DNA of 64,000 nt from Cymodocea nodosa (GCA_036874045.1 CM072338.1:22156501-22220500); one strand, 5' to 3'. Positions 1 through 12,760 are shown, counted from the stretch's first letter. The notes: generated from the sequence alone by a model not told the origin. Made by a program: numbers and translations.

Positions 1-950
1 TGTCTGGCCTGATTGAAAACAGAATAATAATGGAAGATGTGATTGACTGAATAAGTTAGGAGAAGGTTCACGTAAAATATAGATGTCCCATTTTAACCTG
101 GCTATTATCTTTCTTGAACTTATGTTAAGCTCATTGAGCCTGCTCTCCTGTACTGTTTCTGTTTTTGTCTAGATTTTCCCCTACTTGGGGTTGATTCTAG
201 GGTGATCTTTTCTGGTTTTGAACCAATGCTGCAAGGCGGTCACAAGAAAGGACTTTGGACTGCAAAGGGTTTCTGTGCTCAAATTAGCTATTAAATACTC
301 ATGTCCTTCATTACAATGAAATAAAAATAAAATTTTCATTGCTATGGAAGTGGCTGCAGATATCGTTTGAGAGAATAAAGACTTTTTGGAAGCTTGATAA
401 AAACATTTTCTATATCAATTTTGAAAAAAATAATAAATCAAATTTTCCTTTAAATTAAAGGAAAAGGTATCATGTATCATGAAAAATTACAGTTTTTGGC
501 CATTGGTGTTCTACATAAGAAGGAGCTGCATGGAACAAAATTCCACTCGAATTAGCACCAGATGAAACCCCTGCTGGATGTTGAATTTGATGGTCAAAAA
601 TAAGGGTGAAAAGGGGGTTTCCAGGCATAATACCCTTCCTAACATAACCATGATGACTAAGAAGAAGCATCTAGTGAAGAAGACGGTATAAAAAACTCAA
701 AACTTGAACAAAAGGGATGCACCCAAACAAATGCTTATATGCTAAGAGAACAAAGTGAAGAAATAAGAGATCTCCACTTCAGGAAAATTTGAACAGCAGG
801 TGCAAAAAAATGTTCAAGGATAGGATATTATGGTAATCTCAGTAGCAAAAGTTAATATTTGGCATAGTAGTATGACAAAACAAAGATGTCACAAACATGT
901 AGCTACTTAAGTATAAGCATATCAACCGTTTTCACCACTAAAAAAAAGAA
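1..950. other. Left-edge segment without recognisable gene
   Basis: AT-rich sequence with stops in all frames. The stretch from about 100 to 300 is a little more balanced in composition and could be the 3' end or UTR of a gene lying left of the window, but no domain or splice structure supports this. The one open frame here (470-670, minus) has no recognisable motif. Confidence 0.4.
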
Positions 951-2790
951 TGTATGCCTCATTTAAGGTAATAGACCCATCAAGGCACTTGTATATTCCA
1001 ACAAAAAACAAAGTAATCAAGGCAAAATGTGACCTTAAGGCAACAACCCTTGAAAATGTCTAAGGTAAAAAGTGAACGACAAGGCAATATGTTGATTGAA
1101 GGCACAATATTGTCAAGGTGATCACTTTTGGTAACCAGTAGAAGCATTTTTTGGCCCATCCACCTTAGAAATTGTTCTGACGACCCCCTTCAACTGGATG
1201 ATGTGAGGTGCCTTTTGCTTTTGTGTCAAGCAATCACCTAATTGAAGGCAGGCAAATGGGTCATTTGACCCAATAAAAAGAAAAAAAAAATGAGACATGA
1301 TAAGTCTTGCAATATGCATCTCCTGGCTCAAGATATTCATCGGCAGTAGATAGGTTCCTAACACACCAACAGTCTTCTCCACCACATTCTCTCCAACTCC
1401 TCACCTTACCTACTGCATCCTCCTCTTCTTCTAACATTATTCCATCCTCCCCATCAACAGCTGCTCAGCCAACAACTGCAACAACTCTTCACAAATCCTA
1501 ACCATAACATCAAAGATTGAAGATAGGTTCCAACAAATTTCTGAAAACAATATAAACTTGATTCCAGTGGCATTTTGCCACCTTTCTATTTCTTTTTTTA
1601 TTTTGGTAATAAATTTCAGTAGATTTTTTCCTTGTTTGTTAATTAGCTTGTAATGATGTGATTGAGTGGTCATCGTTGAATTTTTTTATCATCAATTCAA
1701 CATATTTTTGGTCATCTCCTTATTCACTGTAGTAATCTATCTTAGTAGATAATTTCATTAGAGTTATCATCCTATTTTCAGTGATTTTTTGTTTCATTTC
1801 AGTGGTTTTTATTTGATACTTCCAAATATGGTAGTGACAATACCAGTGAATTTTTGTTTATATTCTAAATTCTTTTTTTTTGGGCTTTATTAATTGTTAC
1901 TTTTTTATGACAAGCATGCCATAGAAACAATTAATGTAATACATCAAATTTTAAAAGTAAAAAAATCATTGGTGCCTCGCTTCAATCAGGCTATCACCTT
2001 ATTGTCTCTTTCCACCTCAAGTGATTTTGGAGATCACCTTACCATATCATCAGTCACCTTGATAGTGTTTGCAAGGTGATAAATTATAAAAAATAAACTA
2101 ATAAACTACCATAAAAAGTATGAAAACAAATAATGTATACAGATAAATAATGATCTATCCATTCAACTAGATGCTAAAGTAATCAAAAGCTAACAAAAAC
2201 TATAATGCATAAAAAGATTGATATCAACTTACATATGACTTCCAATCATATTATAAAATATTGAATATTTGAAAATTTCAAACAGAAAGATGGTTTTGGT
2301 ACATATAAAGTTCTTTTGCATGTGATAGAAAATGTGAAGAGAGAAAAATATGATAAATTTCTATGTGTTTAGGAATAAGAAGATAACTCATGTATTTGTA
2401 CGAACATTTAGAAAAAAAGGAGATGAAGACAAAAAAGAGGAAAAGAAGAGATGAGAATCAAGAACAAAGCACCAAAACAATGAAAAAGAGGGTGTACAAA
2501 TAAAGTAGAAGAATAAGAGGAAGAAAGAGATATAAAAGAACCAAAATAAACAATGAAAGTATAAAATAAGAGAAAAATAATATTCCAAATTATAAAAAAT
2601 ACTATCAAAAGGCAAACAAGGTGATTAAGGTGATAAGACAATTAGGGTGCATCAAAGTGGCCTAATGCGATCACCTAATTGAATTCCATTGCTTGAGGAC
2701 TTGTTAAGGTGCCCCCCCCCCCTCGCTTAGCCTAGCCTGACCTAGACCAATACCTCAAAAAAACAAGATGACTCACCTTGATAACTATGT
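950..2790. mobile_element. MITE/hAT-like repeat with AAGGTG-rich ends
   Basis: This stretch holds many short AAGGTG, AAGGC and CACCTT motifs, clustered at about 960-1290, 1965-2085 and 2615-2790. The right end reads CACCTTGATAACTATG (about 2774-2789). An inverted match, TTGTCAAGGTG, lies near 1108-1118. The same end sequence recurs at about 53821-53837, so this is a dispersed non-coding repeat family. No transposase is visible. Boundaries are approximate, and the unit may be two nested copies. A poly-C run lies near 2711-2722. Confidence 0.45.
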
Positions 2791-3233
2791 CAAAGAATAT
2801 AAACATTTTTTCAGAAACGAGACTTCATCTAAAGTAGGTGTACTTTGAGTTCAATAACCATCAACTGAAGTAAGGAAATAGTAGAAAGGCAAAACAGATT
2901 TTTGCGATGGCTATACAATAATTTTCTTACTACCAGCTGATTCAGATAACGGAACTGCGAGCCCAGGTGTGAGATTCTTTGATGCAAAAAATTCCCGTAG
3001 GGGAAAAAATCCTTGAAAATTAATGATTTTTTTAGAAATTTGATCACATTAAAAAATTACAACAGATGGACAAACACATTGATAGCATAAGATTTACATC
3101 AAGGGTTCTACGTGAAAAGAGCAATCTATAATGAAACCTTTAAGCAAAAATATATATATGAAAAGGGCACCCCCACAAGAAATCACGTCCCTAAAGGGGC
3201 AGCAAGATCCAAAGCATCTCACCAGGGATTTCG

Positions 3234-3998
3234 TCAGAACAATACAAGCAGCGAGAAGAGCGTGTAGATCAGGAAGCAAGCATAAGCAATCAATCCCCTG
3301 TGCTCGTCTCCGCACGATGCCAACTCCACTACAAGCCTCGTGCAAGCTCTAGTAGCCCACATAACGAAAACAGCACATAGCACAAAGATGGCGATCCCTC
3401 CTTGGGGCACAAAGAGCGAGAACGCCGAGAACATAACAATCGGTAGCATACAGTATCCCACGAGACTGACACACCGATATAGATCCAAATTCCCATTCTT
3501 CCCGGCCAACATATTGAACACGACATACAGAAAAATCGCTGCCACGATCACCCACCCCAAGATGATGCCAAAGTGGAGCTTGCCGGCGAGGAGCTGGAAG
3601 AGACCAAAAGCCATGAGGAAGAGGAAAGGCCCGGAGAGATCGGCGTCCTCGTGGAGATTAGGATTCAATGTGAACGGATTCAGGATCGATCGCGTCTTTC
3701 TCCAGATCTGGCGGGTGTTAATCCCGAGTTCCTCCAGTAAAGGAGGCTCGTCCTCGAAGGAGGCGGGTCCGCCGATTCCGGACGAGTATCCATTCCCAGA
3801 GAACACCGGAGTGGAGAAGGACGAGGATGCCGTGGCGGATCCGACGTCGAAGGACATGAAAGGGATAGAAGAATTCGCAGGCCGGAACGGGGGTGGGGCA
3901 GTTGGAGCACGGCGCTGGTGAGGGATGCTGGGGTTGATGCTGCCGCTGCTGGACGCGGAAGGAAAGATCACTGGTGGGACGTTGAATTCCTTCGCCAT
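3234..3998 (-). CDS. YIP1-family Golgi/ER membrane protein
   Basis: A single-exon gene of 254 aa. Residues 1 to about 85 are a Ser/Pro-rich cytosolic region starting MAKEFNVPPVIFPS. The conserved core EDEPPLLEELGINTRQIW follows, then NPF and DADLSGPFLF, which mark the YIP1 domain. The C-terminal half carries about five hydrophobic segments, among them FGLFQLLAGKLHFGIILGW, YCMLPIVMFSAFSLF and a last one that ends the protein. Family members act in ER-Golgi vesicle traffic with Rab/Ypt GTPases. The length is normal and the frame is intact. The start is the first ATG, with a TATA box about 145 bp upstream and a telo-box in the leader. The neighbouring RING gene is on the same strand about 1.2 kb upstream. 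The function is inferred from the family. Confidence 0.95.
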   Translation of the reverse strand: MAKEFNVPPVIFPSASSSGSINPSIPHQRRAPTAPPPFRPANSSIPFMSFDVGSATASSSFSTPVFSGNGYSSGIGGPASFEDEPPLLEELGINTRQIWRKTRSILNPFTLNPNLHEDADLSGPFLFLMAFGLFQLLAGKLHFGIILGWVIVAAIFLYVVFNMLAGKNGNLDLYRCVSLVGYCMLPIVMFSAFSLFVPQGGIAIFVLCAVFVMWATRACTRLVVELASCGDEHRGLIAYACFLIYTLFSLLVLF

Positions 3999-4022
3999 CG
4001 CAAGATAGATTATTGAGGTTTC

Positions 4023-4030
4023 TAGGGTTT
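4023..4030 (-). promoter_or_regulatory. telo-box AAACCCTA in YIP1 5' leader
   Basis: The plus strand reads TAGGGTTT, so the gene strand reads AAACCCTA, 25 bp upstream of the YIP1 ATG. In plants this motif is common in leaders and promoters of housekeeping and translation-related genes. The same motif lies upstream of the phosphatase gene at 56300. Confidence 0.5.
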
Positions 4031-4141
4031 GCAGATGGAAATCGACGCCGACGACGAAGAGTCGCTCTTGCCTTCGCCTTGCTGTCCTTGCTGTGGCAAC
4101 GCGTTGGGTGGGGCATGTGAGGAAGAGTGCAGTGGATAGAA

Positions 4142-4149
4142 TTTATATA
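4142..4149 (-). promoter_or_regulatory. TATA box of the YIP1-family gene
   Basis: The gene strand reads TATATAAA about 145 bp upstream of the ATG at 3998. This predicts transcription starting near 4110-4120 and a leader of about 115 nt. Confidence 0.55.
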
Positions 4150-4189
4150 CGACTCCTTGATTTTCCGAATATAAAAATATATAATAATA

Positions 4190-4860
4190 ATAACGCCAAC
4201 TATAAGAATTATAATTCCATTAGATGAACACATAAATTATTTTCTTACATATATTTCTTTCTAAATTAAAATCCTCCGTTAAATTATATAAAATTTAATT
4301 TTAGTCTTTTTTAAATTCTTTTGGGTTCTTATGTACTAATTAATTCTTCATGCATCTTTTGGTCTCTTAAAAATATAGCTAAATTACCTTAATTAATTTT
4401 CTTTTATCCTACCTTCCATTAATTTGATACGTAAGTTGATCTTCCTTTATCCTATCTTCAATCAGCATAACTACTATTTTATTCTTATCTTACAATATTA
4501 TCACTTGTACTTTGTGGTTTAAAATGCTAAATTATAAATATAATCATACAACAAATAATAATTTTAATGATATCCTCTATCACTCAACACTTCATAAATA
4601 TTTTTTCAATTCATCTATCTTACCTTAATTTTATGAATAATATCTTCTACAATTTCTTCATCGATACTTATAATTAAATCACAAATATTTAAAAATCTTA
4701 CTTTTATGAATCAAAAAATCGTCTAACCATATACATTCATCATTATTCATATTTTAGCTAAAGTTGCATTCCATGAATTTCGTTTTTCGTCTATCGAATC
4801 TAAATCTTTTAGGTTTAAAAATCTCTTTTGGATTTTAATTTAGAATTATTGTCGTCCTTA
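4190..4860 (-). mobile_element. Decayed RTE-type LINE fragment
   Basis: Reading the minus strand near 4760-4830 gives a broken match to the plant LINE reverse-transcriptase motif around 'KPKRFRFDRRKTKFMECNFS'. Further along, the AT-rich sequence aligns with three other copies in this window (about 16.0, 20.8 and 26.0 kb) through the shared stretch reading ACTAATTAATTCT on the plus strand. Several stops and shifts make it non-functional. Confidence 0.5.
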
Positions 4861-5212
4861 TTTACAAATTACAATGAATATAATCTAAGATCATATGCAA
4901 ATGACGATTTGATTACTAGCCGTAGCCGAATGGCCATCGGACCCTACACACAAATGGCCTTCACAATGACGAATAACCTAAGTAATTTTAGACACGAGGT
5001 TTCTTGTCTTCTAATTGGCTGCCAAGATTGTTACCAAATAACTTAGCAATAAAATCACTTTAAAGGTATGCGGATATAAAACAAAGGATATTCATGGTTT
5101 CTGCTCAAATGTTTAGACTGCGACAGCAGACTTACATCCCTTACGGGGAAGCAATATTTACAACAACAACAATTAGGGAAAATAACTAGTATTAAATTTG
5201 TTAACAAACAAA

Positions 5213-7195
5213 TTATTTCTCCAGAGCAGAAGATTTGCAGATTGGACAAGCATTCTTTATTTGCAGCCATTGCTTGATGCAGCTAACATGGTAACCATGA
5301 GCACATTTGAGAAACCCCAGTTCCTCCCTATCTTTGAAGGTTTCCTGGTGATATCGGTTTCAAAAGCCAGGTTTTAGATAAAAGTATCTGAGTTCTTAAA
5401 ATTCAATAGACAAGGACAAAATTGAATACCAGGCATATGACGCAGTTCCCATCCTCCGGTTCCAGAACTTCATCTTGAGAACAATAAGTAATCTTTGATA
5501 CGCACTTTGAAATCATGTCGTCCGAGAGGCCAGTGTTCACATGTCCAATCCTCTCTTCTAAAGCAAGTAATTCCTGGAAGAGAATCACAACATGAGACAC
5601 ACATTGTAAAAGGATTAAACATTAATGAGGAAAGATTTCAGTAATAATCACCTCATAACTCATGTTGTCTATATCAAGTCTCATGTCTCGGTGTTGATCA
5701 TATAAGCTTCTGTCATCATGAAAGTTGGACTGATGTATTGAAACCACAACCTGCAAGATGAAGGAATTGTAATCACTATTGTTAACTGATGTGTAAGCCT
5801 TAAGTCGACATAAATAAAGCAAATAAGTAGCACCACTTCGGCAGGCACCTCAGGCATCCATCTCCTACGAGCATCATCTAAAGCTGGGTATGGCTGGGAT
5901 CTACCATAAGACCTTCTCATCCTTACATGCCTCTCTCTGCTGTGTGCACCACTGGCAGGAAGTGGCACTGAGTGCCTAAAAGAACCTTCAGTACCTAACC
6001 ATCCATTTTCATGACAAGAAGTTGATGCAATTCTTGATGGTGGATGGTTTGGCCTGAACCTGTGAGACTGATTAGTACTCGGACCATAGTTATTGTTAAC
6101 CTCAACCCGTCCAACACATGGGACAATAGGAGAGGCATTGAAATTTTCACTTATAATATGACTGTGGTGGCACTTTCCGTCTGTTTCTGCAAAGCGACCA
6201 TTACTACTTCCTCCAGGTTGATCCACCCCATGCACTGTAAAACCAGCATTTGCAAAACAAAGTATTATTGCAACAGCCCTGAAAATTCAAAAATGGTAGG
6301 GCTGCTAGACCCAACAAACCTGAAGGGACAACTCCTTGGTTGGACGGCACAGAGACAGCATTGCAATTCTGCTGCCCAGGCGTAAATGGAGCAGGATTTC
6401 CCCTCGACAAGTGAAAATGGTCCAAAGGATTGCAAGATGTCCCACCTTGGTTATGGTCAAACTGAACGCCATTCAGATATCTTGGTCTCACATATCTCTG
6501 TGATCCTTCTTCGATGGTTAAGAGTCTTTTTCCCTTGTAGTTAGAATTCATAGCAACAGGATCCCACGGCTGAACTTGAGAACATGATGCAGGCATCTGG
6601 TGAAAATGTTCAGAAGAGCTAGGAACATCAGAAGAAATTCTTCCTGGATAATATCCATTTATGTTTGCAGAATCATAGGTCATGCCCTTTGCTGGTTTCC
6701 TTGCTTTGGAGTGCCATCCACCACTCCCTTCTAGTGGATCTAATGAACCATATTCATCCCCAAAATTTGTCTTGTGAATATAAGATGGGACGCCATTATG
6801 GGAATAATTTACAGAAAATCGTGCAGAGCATTCAGCAGCTGATCGAAGGTGATATGAGTTATTTGAAAATCCTGCAACATTGTTGTGAGGTCGAATATTT
6901 GAGCTGCAACATGGTAGATGCTCATTTGACCCAATCGTCGAATTAAGACAAGGCATGGTAGTCGAGCCACAAACAGCAATATTTTCCATGGGAATAACAG
7001 AAGAATTTCTTGCTGTGGCAAATTTGAATAGAATCATGTCCATTGACAGAAAATAATCAATTCTAAAATAAACAAGAGCAAATGGCTCAAGGTGACACCT
7101 GTGTGAAAGGGATTTGGTGGACGTGAATGGTTCCAGACTTCACCATGGTCTGCTTCGGGCAATGGGTTTGTGTTGGATAACTGCCTATGCCCCAT
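5213..7195 (-). CDS. RING-H2 E3 ubiquitin ligase, RHG1A/HIP1-like
   Basis: Six exons join in phase: 7195-7099, 7012-6320, 6234-5849, 5750-5652, 5573-5430 and 5344-5213, giving 516 aa. The start MGHRQLSNTNPL and the word WNH are typical of this family. The middle is low-complexity, Ser/Asn-rich and without domains. The conserved stretch DQHRDMRLDIDNMSYEELLA leads into a C-terminal RING-H2 finger (about residues 468-512): CVIC, then CAHGYH, CIKQWL and CPIC. The order C-C-C-H-H-C-C-C is complete, and the E2-contact Trp is in KQWL. Such proteins transfer ubiquitin from an E2 to substrates; the substrate here is unknown. The first two RING cysteines are split from the rest by intron 5. All introns have GT/AG ends. 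The gene looks intact. Confidence 0.93.
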
Positions 7196-9142
7196 GAGAA
7201 ACAATCCCTTGGAATTAAACTACACAACCACTGCCCATGAAAAGAAGAGTATAACTAGCCTCAAACATATAAAGCATGCTTGCACAAACAGTATGAAAGT
7301 TAAAAGGCATATTTCTTGAAGGTTTCTTGTAGTCAGATATGACAGTTGAATTCAACTACGAAACAGACAAAAACCTAAAAATATTTCTATATATTCAGTC
7401 AAAGCTCATCTAAATTCCTTGATATTAAAATTTTAGGAGAACAGGATCAACAATTGCAGAATGGAAGAAATATCTGTCCCTGTTATACCACACATTATCT
7501 TTCCTCCCTTCAAGGCATTCACTTGCTCACAAAAGTAAGAAGAGGCAATGAACATTTTTCTTTAGAAGGTAGTGCGCACAGTGAAAATGATGAAATTTTT
7601 TTTCGACATTTTCAAAGTATTTATGCATGTACCTTATTTTTCATCATTTAAGTGAAATTTGTGCACCTAGAATTTGACGAAATTGAAAATTTTTTCTGTC
7701 AAATTCTGAATGATGAGATGTTTGTACACTTTAGAATTCAATTTCTCAAAGAAACTGAATTCCAAAACATGTAAAAGTTGAAAAAATGAATTCCTAACCC
7801 AAAAGGTGCAAATTCATTTTTTCTAACTCTTGTTTTCTCTCACTCGCAAACCAAACACAGCCACCTGATGCTCCCATCTTCCGCTTGCAAACTCGACGCT
7901 TGTTTGCCTCTTCCAATAGTCTGCTGAAGTTTGTTTACCAATCTGCTCGTGAATTCCTTGCGATTGTCTCCTTGCAGTTCGCTACACTCATCTCCTCACA
8001 TTCGCTAATCCACTCTCAATAGTCTGCCTCTCCCAATAGTTCACCAGTTTGCCTTTCCCAACAATCTGTTGAAGTTTGGTCCGCTGCGATCATCTCCTCA
8101 CGTTCACCAGTCTGCTCCCAACAGTTTGCCTCTCCTAATAGTTCACTAATCCACCTCTCCCAACAATCCACTGAAGTTTGTTCACCAGTCCACTCGTGAA
8201 CTCCTCATGGTCGTCTCCTTGTGGTCCATTATGCTCATCTCCTCGCATTCGCCAATCTGCTCCTAACAATCCACCTCTCCTAACAGTCCACCAAAGCTTA
8301 TTCACCGATCCACTTGCGAACTCTTCGTGGTCCACTACGCTCGTCTCCATTGATAAAATTCTATCTCCTAATCCACCACATTAATTTAAAAACAAGGTAG
8401 TCACCGACAATACTTTTGAGGTTCTTTGGGTGCATTCTCATTTTACAAAACAATGTTAACTATGTTTATGATCAATGCAAATGTTTTGATAACCTGTTGT
8501 GCATGATTAAGTAGTCTTGTTTTGATGCTATTGTTGTGTATTAGTGCATGTAATTATTAGTATGAATGTAAATGCTTGTAAAATCTTGGGAAAAATCATG
8601 TAGAACTTTGCTTGTCAGATTTCAGAACATGACTACAAGTTATTTACATTTTTTGCTATGAACCTGATTGTGAATCATATTAGCTAATATTTTTCCATAA
8701 AAGTACATCATTTTACCTTTCTAAAGAGATTGATTTCATAGCATTCCGAGTTATGAGGTGGAAGTTATGAATTTCTAAAGTTGAAGGTATGCTCCATGGC
8801 CATACATTAATTTACATTAGGACTACTCTAAGTTTTGTGAATTCTGCAAGTTTTTGACTTAGAAAAATTATTTCAATGCATTTTTCTTTGGTAGTACTTT
8901 GAAAGAGCTTTTCATATACAATAGTTTTACTGCATTTCATGAAGTGAAGTGAAAGTTATGAATTTTTAAAGTTGGCAACATCTTTTTATGACATTATTGT
9001 ATCGTAGGATCAATAACTCTCATTTTTGTACTTTCTGCAGTGTATTGCATTGGTGAATCTAATTGTAATTCTTTTTCCTTAGTATATCATTCAAATAGTT
9101 AGGTATTATTTTATATTATGTTGATATATGCATTCTTGAGAA
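7196..9142. other. Intergenic region upstream of the RING gene
   Basis: From 7196 to about 7850 the sequence is AT-rich with nothing recognisable. The plus-strand open frame at 7454-7651 has no family features. The phrase CAAACCAAACACAGCC near 7848 (reverse complement GGCTGTGTTTGG) resembles PIF/Harbinger or similar transposon ends. A degenerate tandem repeat follows at 7921-8350, then AT-rich sequence up to the transposon remains. Confidence 0.4.
7921..8350. repeat. Degenerate tandem repeat, about four units
   Basis: C/T-rich units begin near 7921, 8066, 8168 and 8288. Each opens with a variant of CTGCTGAAGTTTGTT and most continue with forms of CACTCGTGAACTCCTC, GTCTCCTTG and CATCTCCTCGCATTCGCC. 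Spacing varies from about 100 to 145 bp, so units have internal gaps. Open frames across it are short and carry no known domain. It lies just left of the Harbinger-like remains and may be part of that element. Confidence 0.6.
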
Positions 9143-11640
9143 ATGGAAAACAAGAAAGATAGTAAAAGATCTTATTTTAGTTGGAGTGTTCAAGCAGATA
9201 AGAGGATATTAACAAGGATGTGTGATGTTATTAAAGAAGGTAATAGTCAAACTACTGATGAAAAGATGCGAGTTGATATTTGATTGAAAGTAATTGGCGA
9301 TTACAATAAAGAAATAGGAGGTAACATTCAAAAGAAAAATATCGACAATCAAATGAAAATATGGTAACAAATGTACAAAATTTATATCAAGATTGGTATA
9401 TAAAGTGGTTAGAGATGAAACTACATTCATGGACATACTAATATCCTAAAAGAAGTTTGGGATACTTTCGTTACAATTAGTTGATTTTTTTAAAATTAAA
9501 TTTAACATCTGATTAGCTTATAATTTGTAATAATATATTTTTTTCTAATAGATTCATTTAGAGTGTACACAATGCAAGAATAAGGCATGTCTCGTAGATA
9601 ACCAGTTTCAGATAATATTTGAAGAAAATCTTACAACAAGCTCGACTAAAATGAGTACAACAAATTTGAGAACAATTGTGAACTTGAATAAAAATACAAA
9701 CAACCTTGATAATATACATTTTACACAAAATGCTATGAAATTTGAAGATGAAACTCAAGATCCTTCTCTTATTTAAGGTCTTTCTCCTACTCAAGCTCCT
9801 TCTCTTAGTTTGAATGACGAAGACTCATGCAGGAAAGGAAAACGTCTACATTCATATGCTGAATCACAACTTATGACAACTACAATGAAGGATGGTGTAT
9901 CACTTATGAATTATTTTAATGAGAATATAGAAGAAAATACGAGGAAAATGACATATACAGAGCGTGTTATACAACTACAAGAAAACACGATATCGATCCA
10001 AAAGAAAAAGATGACATTTACACAACGTATTAAAGAAAGAAAATTAACACACATGAAGGAAGATGGAATTGTTAGAGAAAAAAAACTGTGAAGAAAATGA
10101 TGCTCTCACTATTTTACTTTCACTTATAGATCTTACAAAAAAAGAGAAATACAAAACAATGTAATTATTGGAGATAGAATCAAAGAAGAATCAATTTAGG
10201 CATCTACCACTAAATATGAGAACTTCATGGCTAAAGTTTAATTTTAAATGATGTGTTTTTTTCATATGAATTTTGTCACTTATGTTGGATATATTTGAAT
10301 TTTATTTCACTTGTGTTATCTTTTAAATGTTATGGAATATGTTGTAAATATTTTGCTAATGTATGTGCTTATTATTATTTTATTTAATTGTATGTTATTG
10401 TTATGTTTTCTTTATTAAATCATAATTGATATGATGGATATAGATGTAGGGATTGGAATTTATGAAGACATTTATGTCCATTATTAATGAAGACGAAGAA
10501 TGAAGGAAGAAAAAAAGAAAAGTTATATTAGAAACATGGCAATTTCTATGTGGAATTACTGTAAATGGGATTCAAACATCTACTACTCGCATATATAGTA
10601 CGAAATGAGTGAAATATATACAAAGATTGTTAGATCCATCATCACTATATCAAACATACAATTGCAGGAAAATTTATCGGATGAGTCAAAATGTTTTTTC
10701 ACAATTTTATGAATTATTAAGAAATATGAAAGTAATATCAGATAGTAGAAATATGAATGTAAAGGAGAAACTTGATATTTTTTTAGTGACAGTTAGACAA
10801 AAGCAGAGGTATGGAGTAACCAAAGAGTATTTTCATCGCTCAGTATAGACTATCAATATATATTTTAATGAAATGGTAAATGCTATATTAAAAATAACGA
10901 ATATGTTTTTAGCTAAACATGAAGTTGCTATACACAATCAAATTTAAAATGATATCAATGTTTATTCATACTTCAAGGTACACATTTCAATCTTTATAAT
11001 AAATTTGATATTTGATGTTATTCATTTATATATTAATTAAATTTATTTTTGGTATGAGTAAGATTGTATAGGTGTTATTGATAATGCACACATTAAAGCT
11101 ACAATTTATAAAAAGGAGAATGTCCGATTTCAAAACAGAAAAGGTGAATTGTCACAAAATGTATTGACTGTATACAATTTTGATATGAAATTTACCTATG
11201 TTCTTAATGAGTGAAAAAGTTAAGCTACTGATACTTGACTCTTTCAAGATACGACAAGTCAATGAAATGATTTGCAAGTACCACGAGATATAATACTTAT
11301 AATCTACCTTTATTTTACTTGTCAATCAAAATTAAATTTATTTTAAAAGATGTTCAAATACATACAGGTAAATTTTACTTAGTTGATGTTGAATTTCTAA
11401 ATAAGCCTAAGTTTATATGTTCATTTTAAGGTGTTTGATATCACTTATCAAAATATAAAGGAAATTGACAGCTAACAAATATAGTAGAAAACTTCAACTG
11501 TAAACATTCACAGTTGAAGACAATAATTGAACATTCTCTTTCACAACTCAAGCAAAAATAATATTAACATATTTTTTAGTTCACAATTTCATTCGTAAAG
11601 CAAATAAAACAAACTTATATCAAATTCTTGAAGATAAAGT
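9143..11640 (+). pseudogene. Decayed PIF/Harbinger transposon, copy 1
   Basis: At 9143 a frame begins with a Myb/SANT-like DNA-binding domain (words YFSWSVQADKRIL, then GDYNKE and NIDNQMKIW), broken by stops. This is the accessory protein type of PIF/Harbinger elements. A DDE nuclease follows from about 10560: NVKEKLDIFLVTVRQKQRYG, then near 11065 DCIGVIDNAHIKATIY and RKGELSQNVLTVYNFDM, which match the first catalytic Asp region and the RKGE-SQNV block of Harbinger nucleases. The end (about 11500-11640) matches the nuclease C-terminus, ILTYFLVHNFIRKA. Stops, frameshifts and an internal loss before that C-terminus show it is dead. Confidence 0.75.
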
Positions 11641-11649
11641 ATAAGAAGA

Positions 11650-12760
11650 TGATCAACTACAAGAAAATTTACAAAATGAGTCAACATGTTTTCTTTTATT
11701 TTTATAATTTCTTGAGAAGTGTTAGTTCAAAATAATAGAAATGTGAGTGTGAAAGAAAAGATTGCAATATTTTTAATTACAATTAGATAAAATCAAAAGT
11801 ATGGTGTAACTCTAGAGCACTTTCATTGATCTTATTGAACGATGAATACTTATTGCAATGAAATATTGAAATATAATATTGAAAGTAGGATATAAACTTT
11901 TAACCAAACAACATTCATTGACTCTAACCAAAATTTGAAATGATCATGTTTATCCTTACTTTTATTCATTATTAACTTTTTAAATTAAGAGATAGATCAT
12001 TATGCATATTTCTTTCTTTCTTTCTTTCTTTCTAATGTTATTTACTAAGATTGCATTAAAGCAATTGATGATATTTACATGAATTTATGGTGAAGAAAAT
12101 GCATATTGAAAAAATAGAAATAGTGAATTATCATAAAATGTATTAATTACATATAATTTTGATATGAAAATTATTTATATCCTTAGTGGATAAGAAGAAT
12201 TAACAATTGACACTCATTCTTTAAAATGCAATTTCTTAACTTAATGACTTCAAGATTCTATCAAGTTTGTTTTTACTAAGAACACTTGAAAATACTCGTG
12301 AATAATATAAATTATTGAATATGTTTTTGTAACATGCAAGAATATATTTGTATTTCAATTGTTAGTAAATATTACTTGATAGATGCTAGTTATCCAAATA
12401 AGTTAAAATTTACTTCTTCATTTCAAAATATAGATATCACTTGATTGACTATGATATTAGTTGACTTCTAATGAATGTAATAAAAAATTTTAATTATAGA
12501 TATTCACAATTAAAGACAATGATTGAATATACATTTAGAATTATCAAACATTGTTTCACAATTTTGTGTGAGTGTATGTTATTTCCTTTTAAAATACAAG
12601 CTAAGATTATCTTAACATGCTTTTTGGTTAATAATTTTATTTGTAAAGAAAATAAGATGGATTTACTTGAAGATAAAATAGATGAAATGACAATTGATGG
12701 CCTAGAAGAAGTTGTTCTAAAAGAAGTTTTTGTTGTTAGGGAATTAAGTTAAGAGCATAG
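11650..12760 (+). pseudogene. Decayed PIF/Harbinger nuclease, copy 2 in tandem
   Basis: Immediately after copy 1, the same nuclease order starts again. Near 11735 it reads NVSVKEKIAIFLITIR and QKYGVTLEHFH, parallel to copy 1. A very broken DDE region with DCIKAIDD comes near 12047. A better-kept C-terminus lies at 12471-12750, with YSQLKTMIEYTFRIIKH and ILTCFLVNNFICKE, the usual Harbinger end. This copy is more decayed in its middle and lacks the Myb-like part. The arrangement suggests a tandem insertion or an internal duplication. Confidence 0.7.
12009..12033. repeat. (TTTC)n microsatellite
   Basis: About six copies of TTTC inside the second Harbinger-like copy. Confidence 0.85.

Noticed and set aside
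2388..2641. Two overlapping Phe/Leu-rich frames that look like membrane proteins
   Set aside because: They are translations of an A/G-rich simple stretch; the hydrophobicity comes from composition.
3340..3921. 193-codon plus-strand open frame
   Set aside because: It is the exact antisense of the YIP1-family exon and has no domain; it is open because of GC-rich composition.
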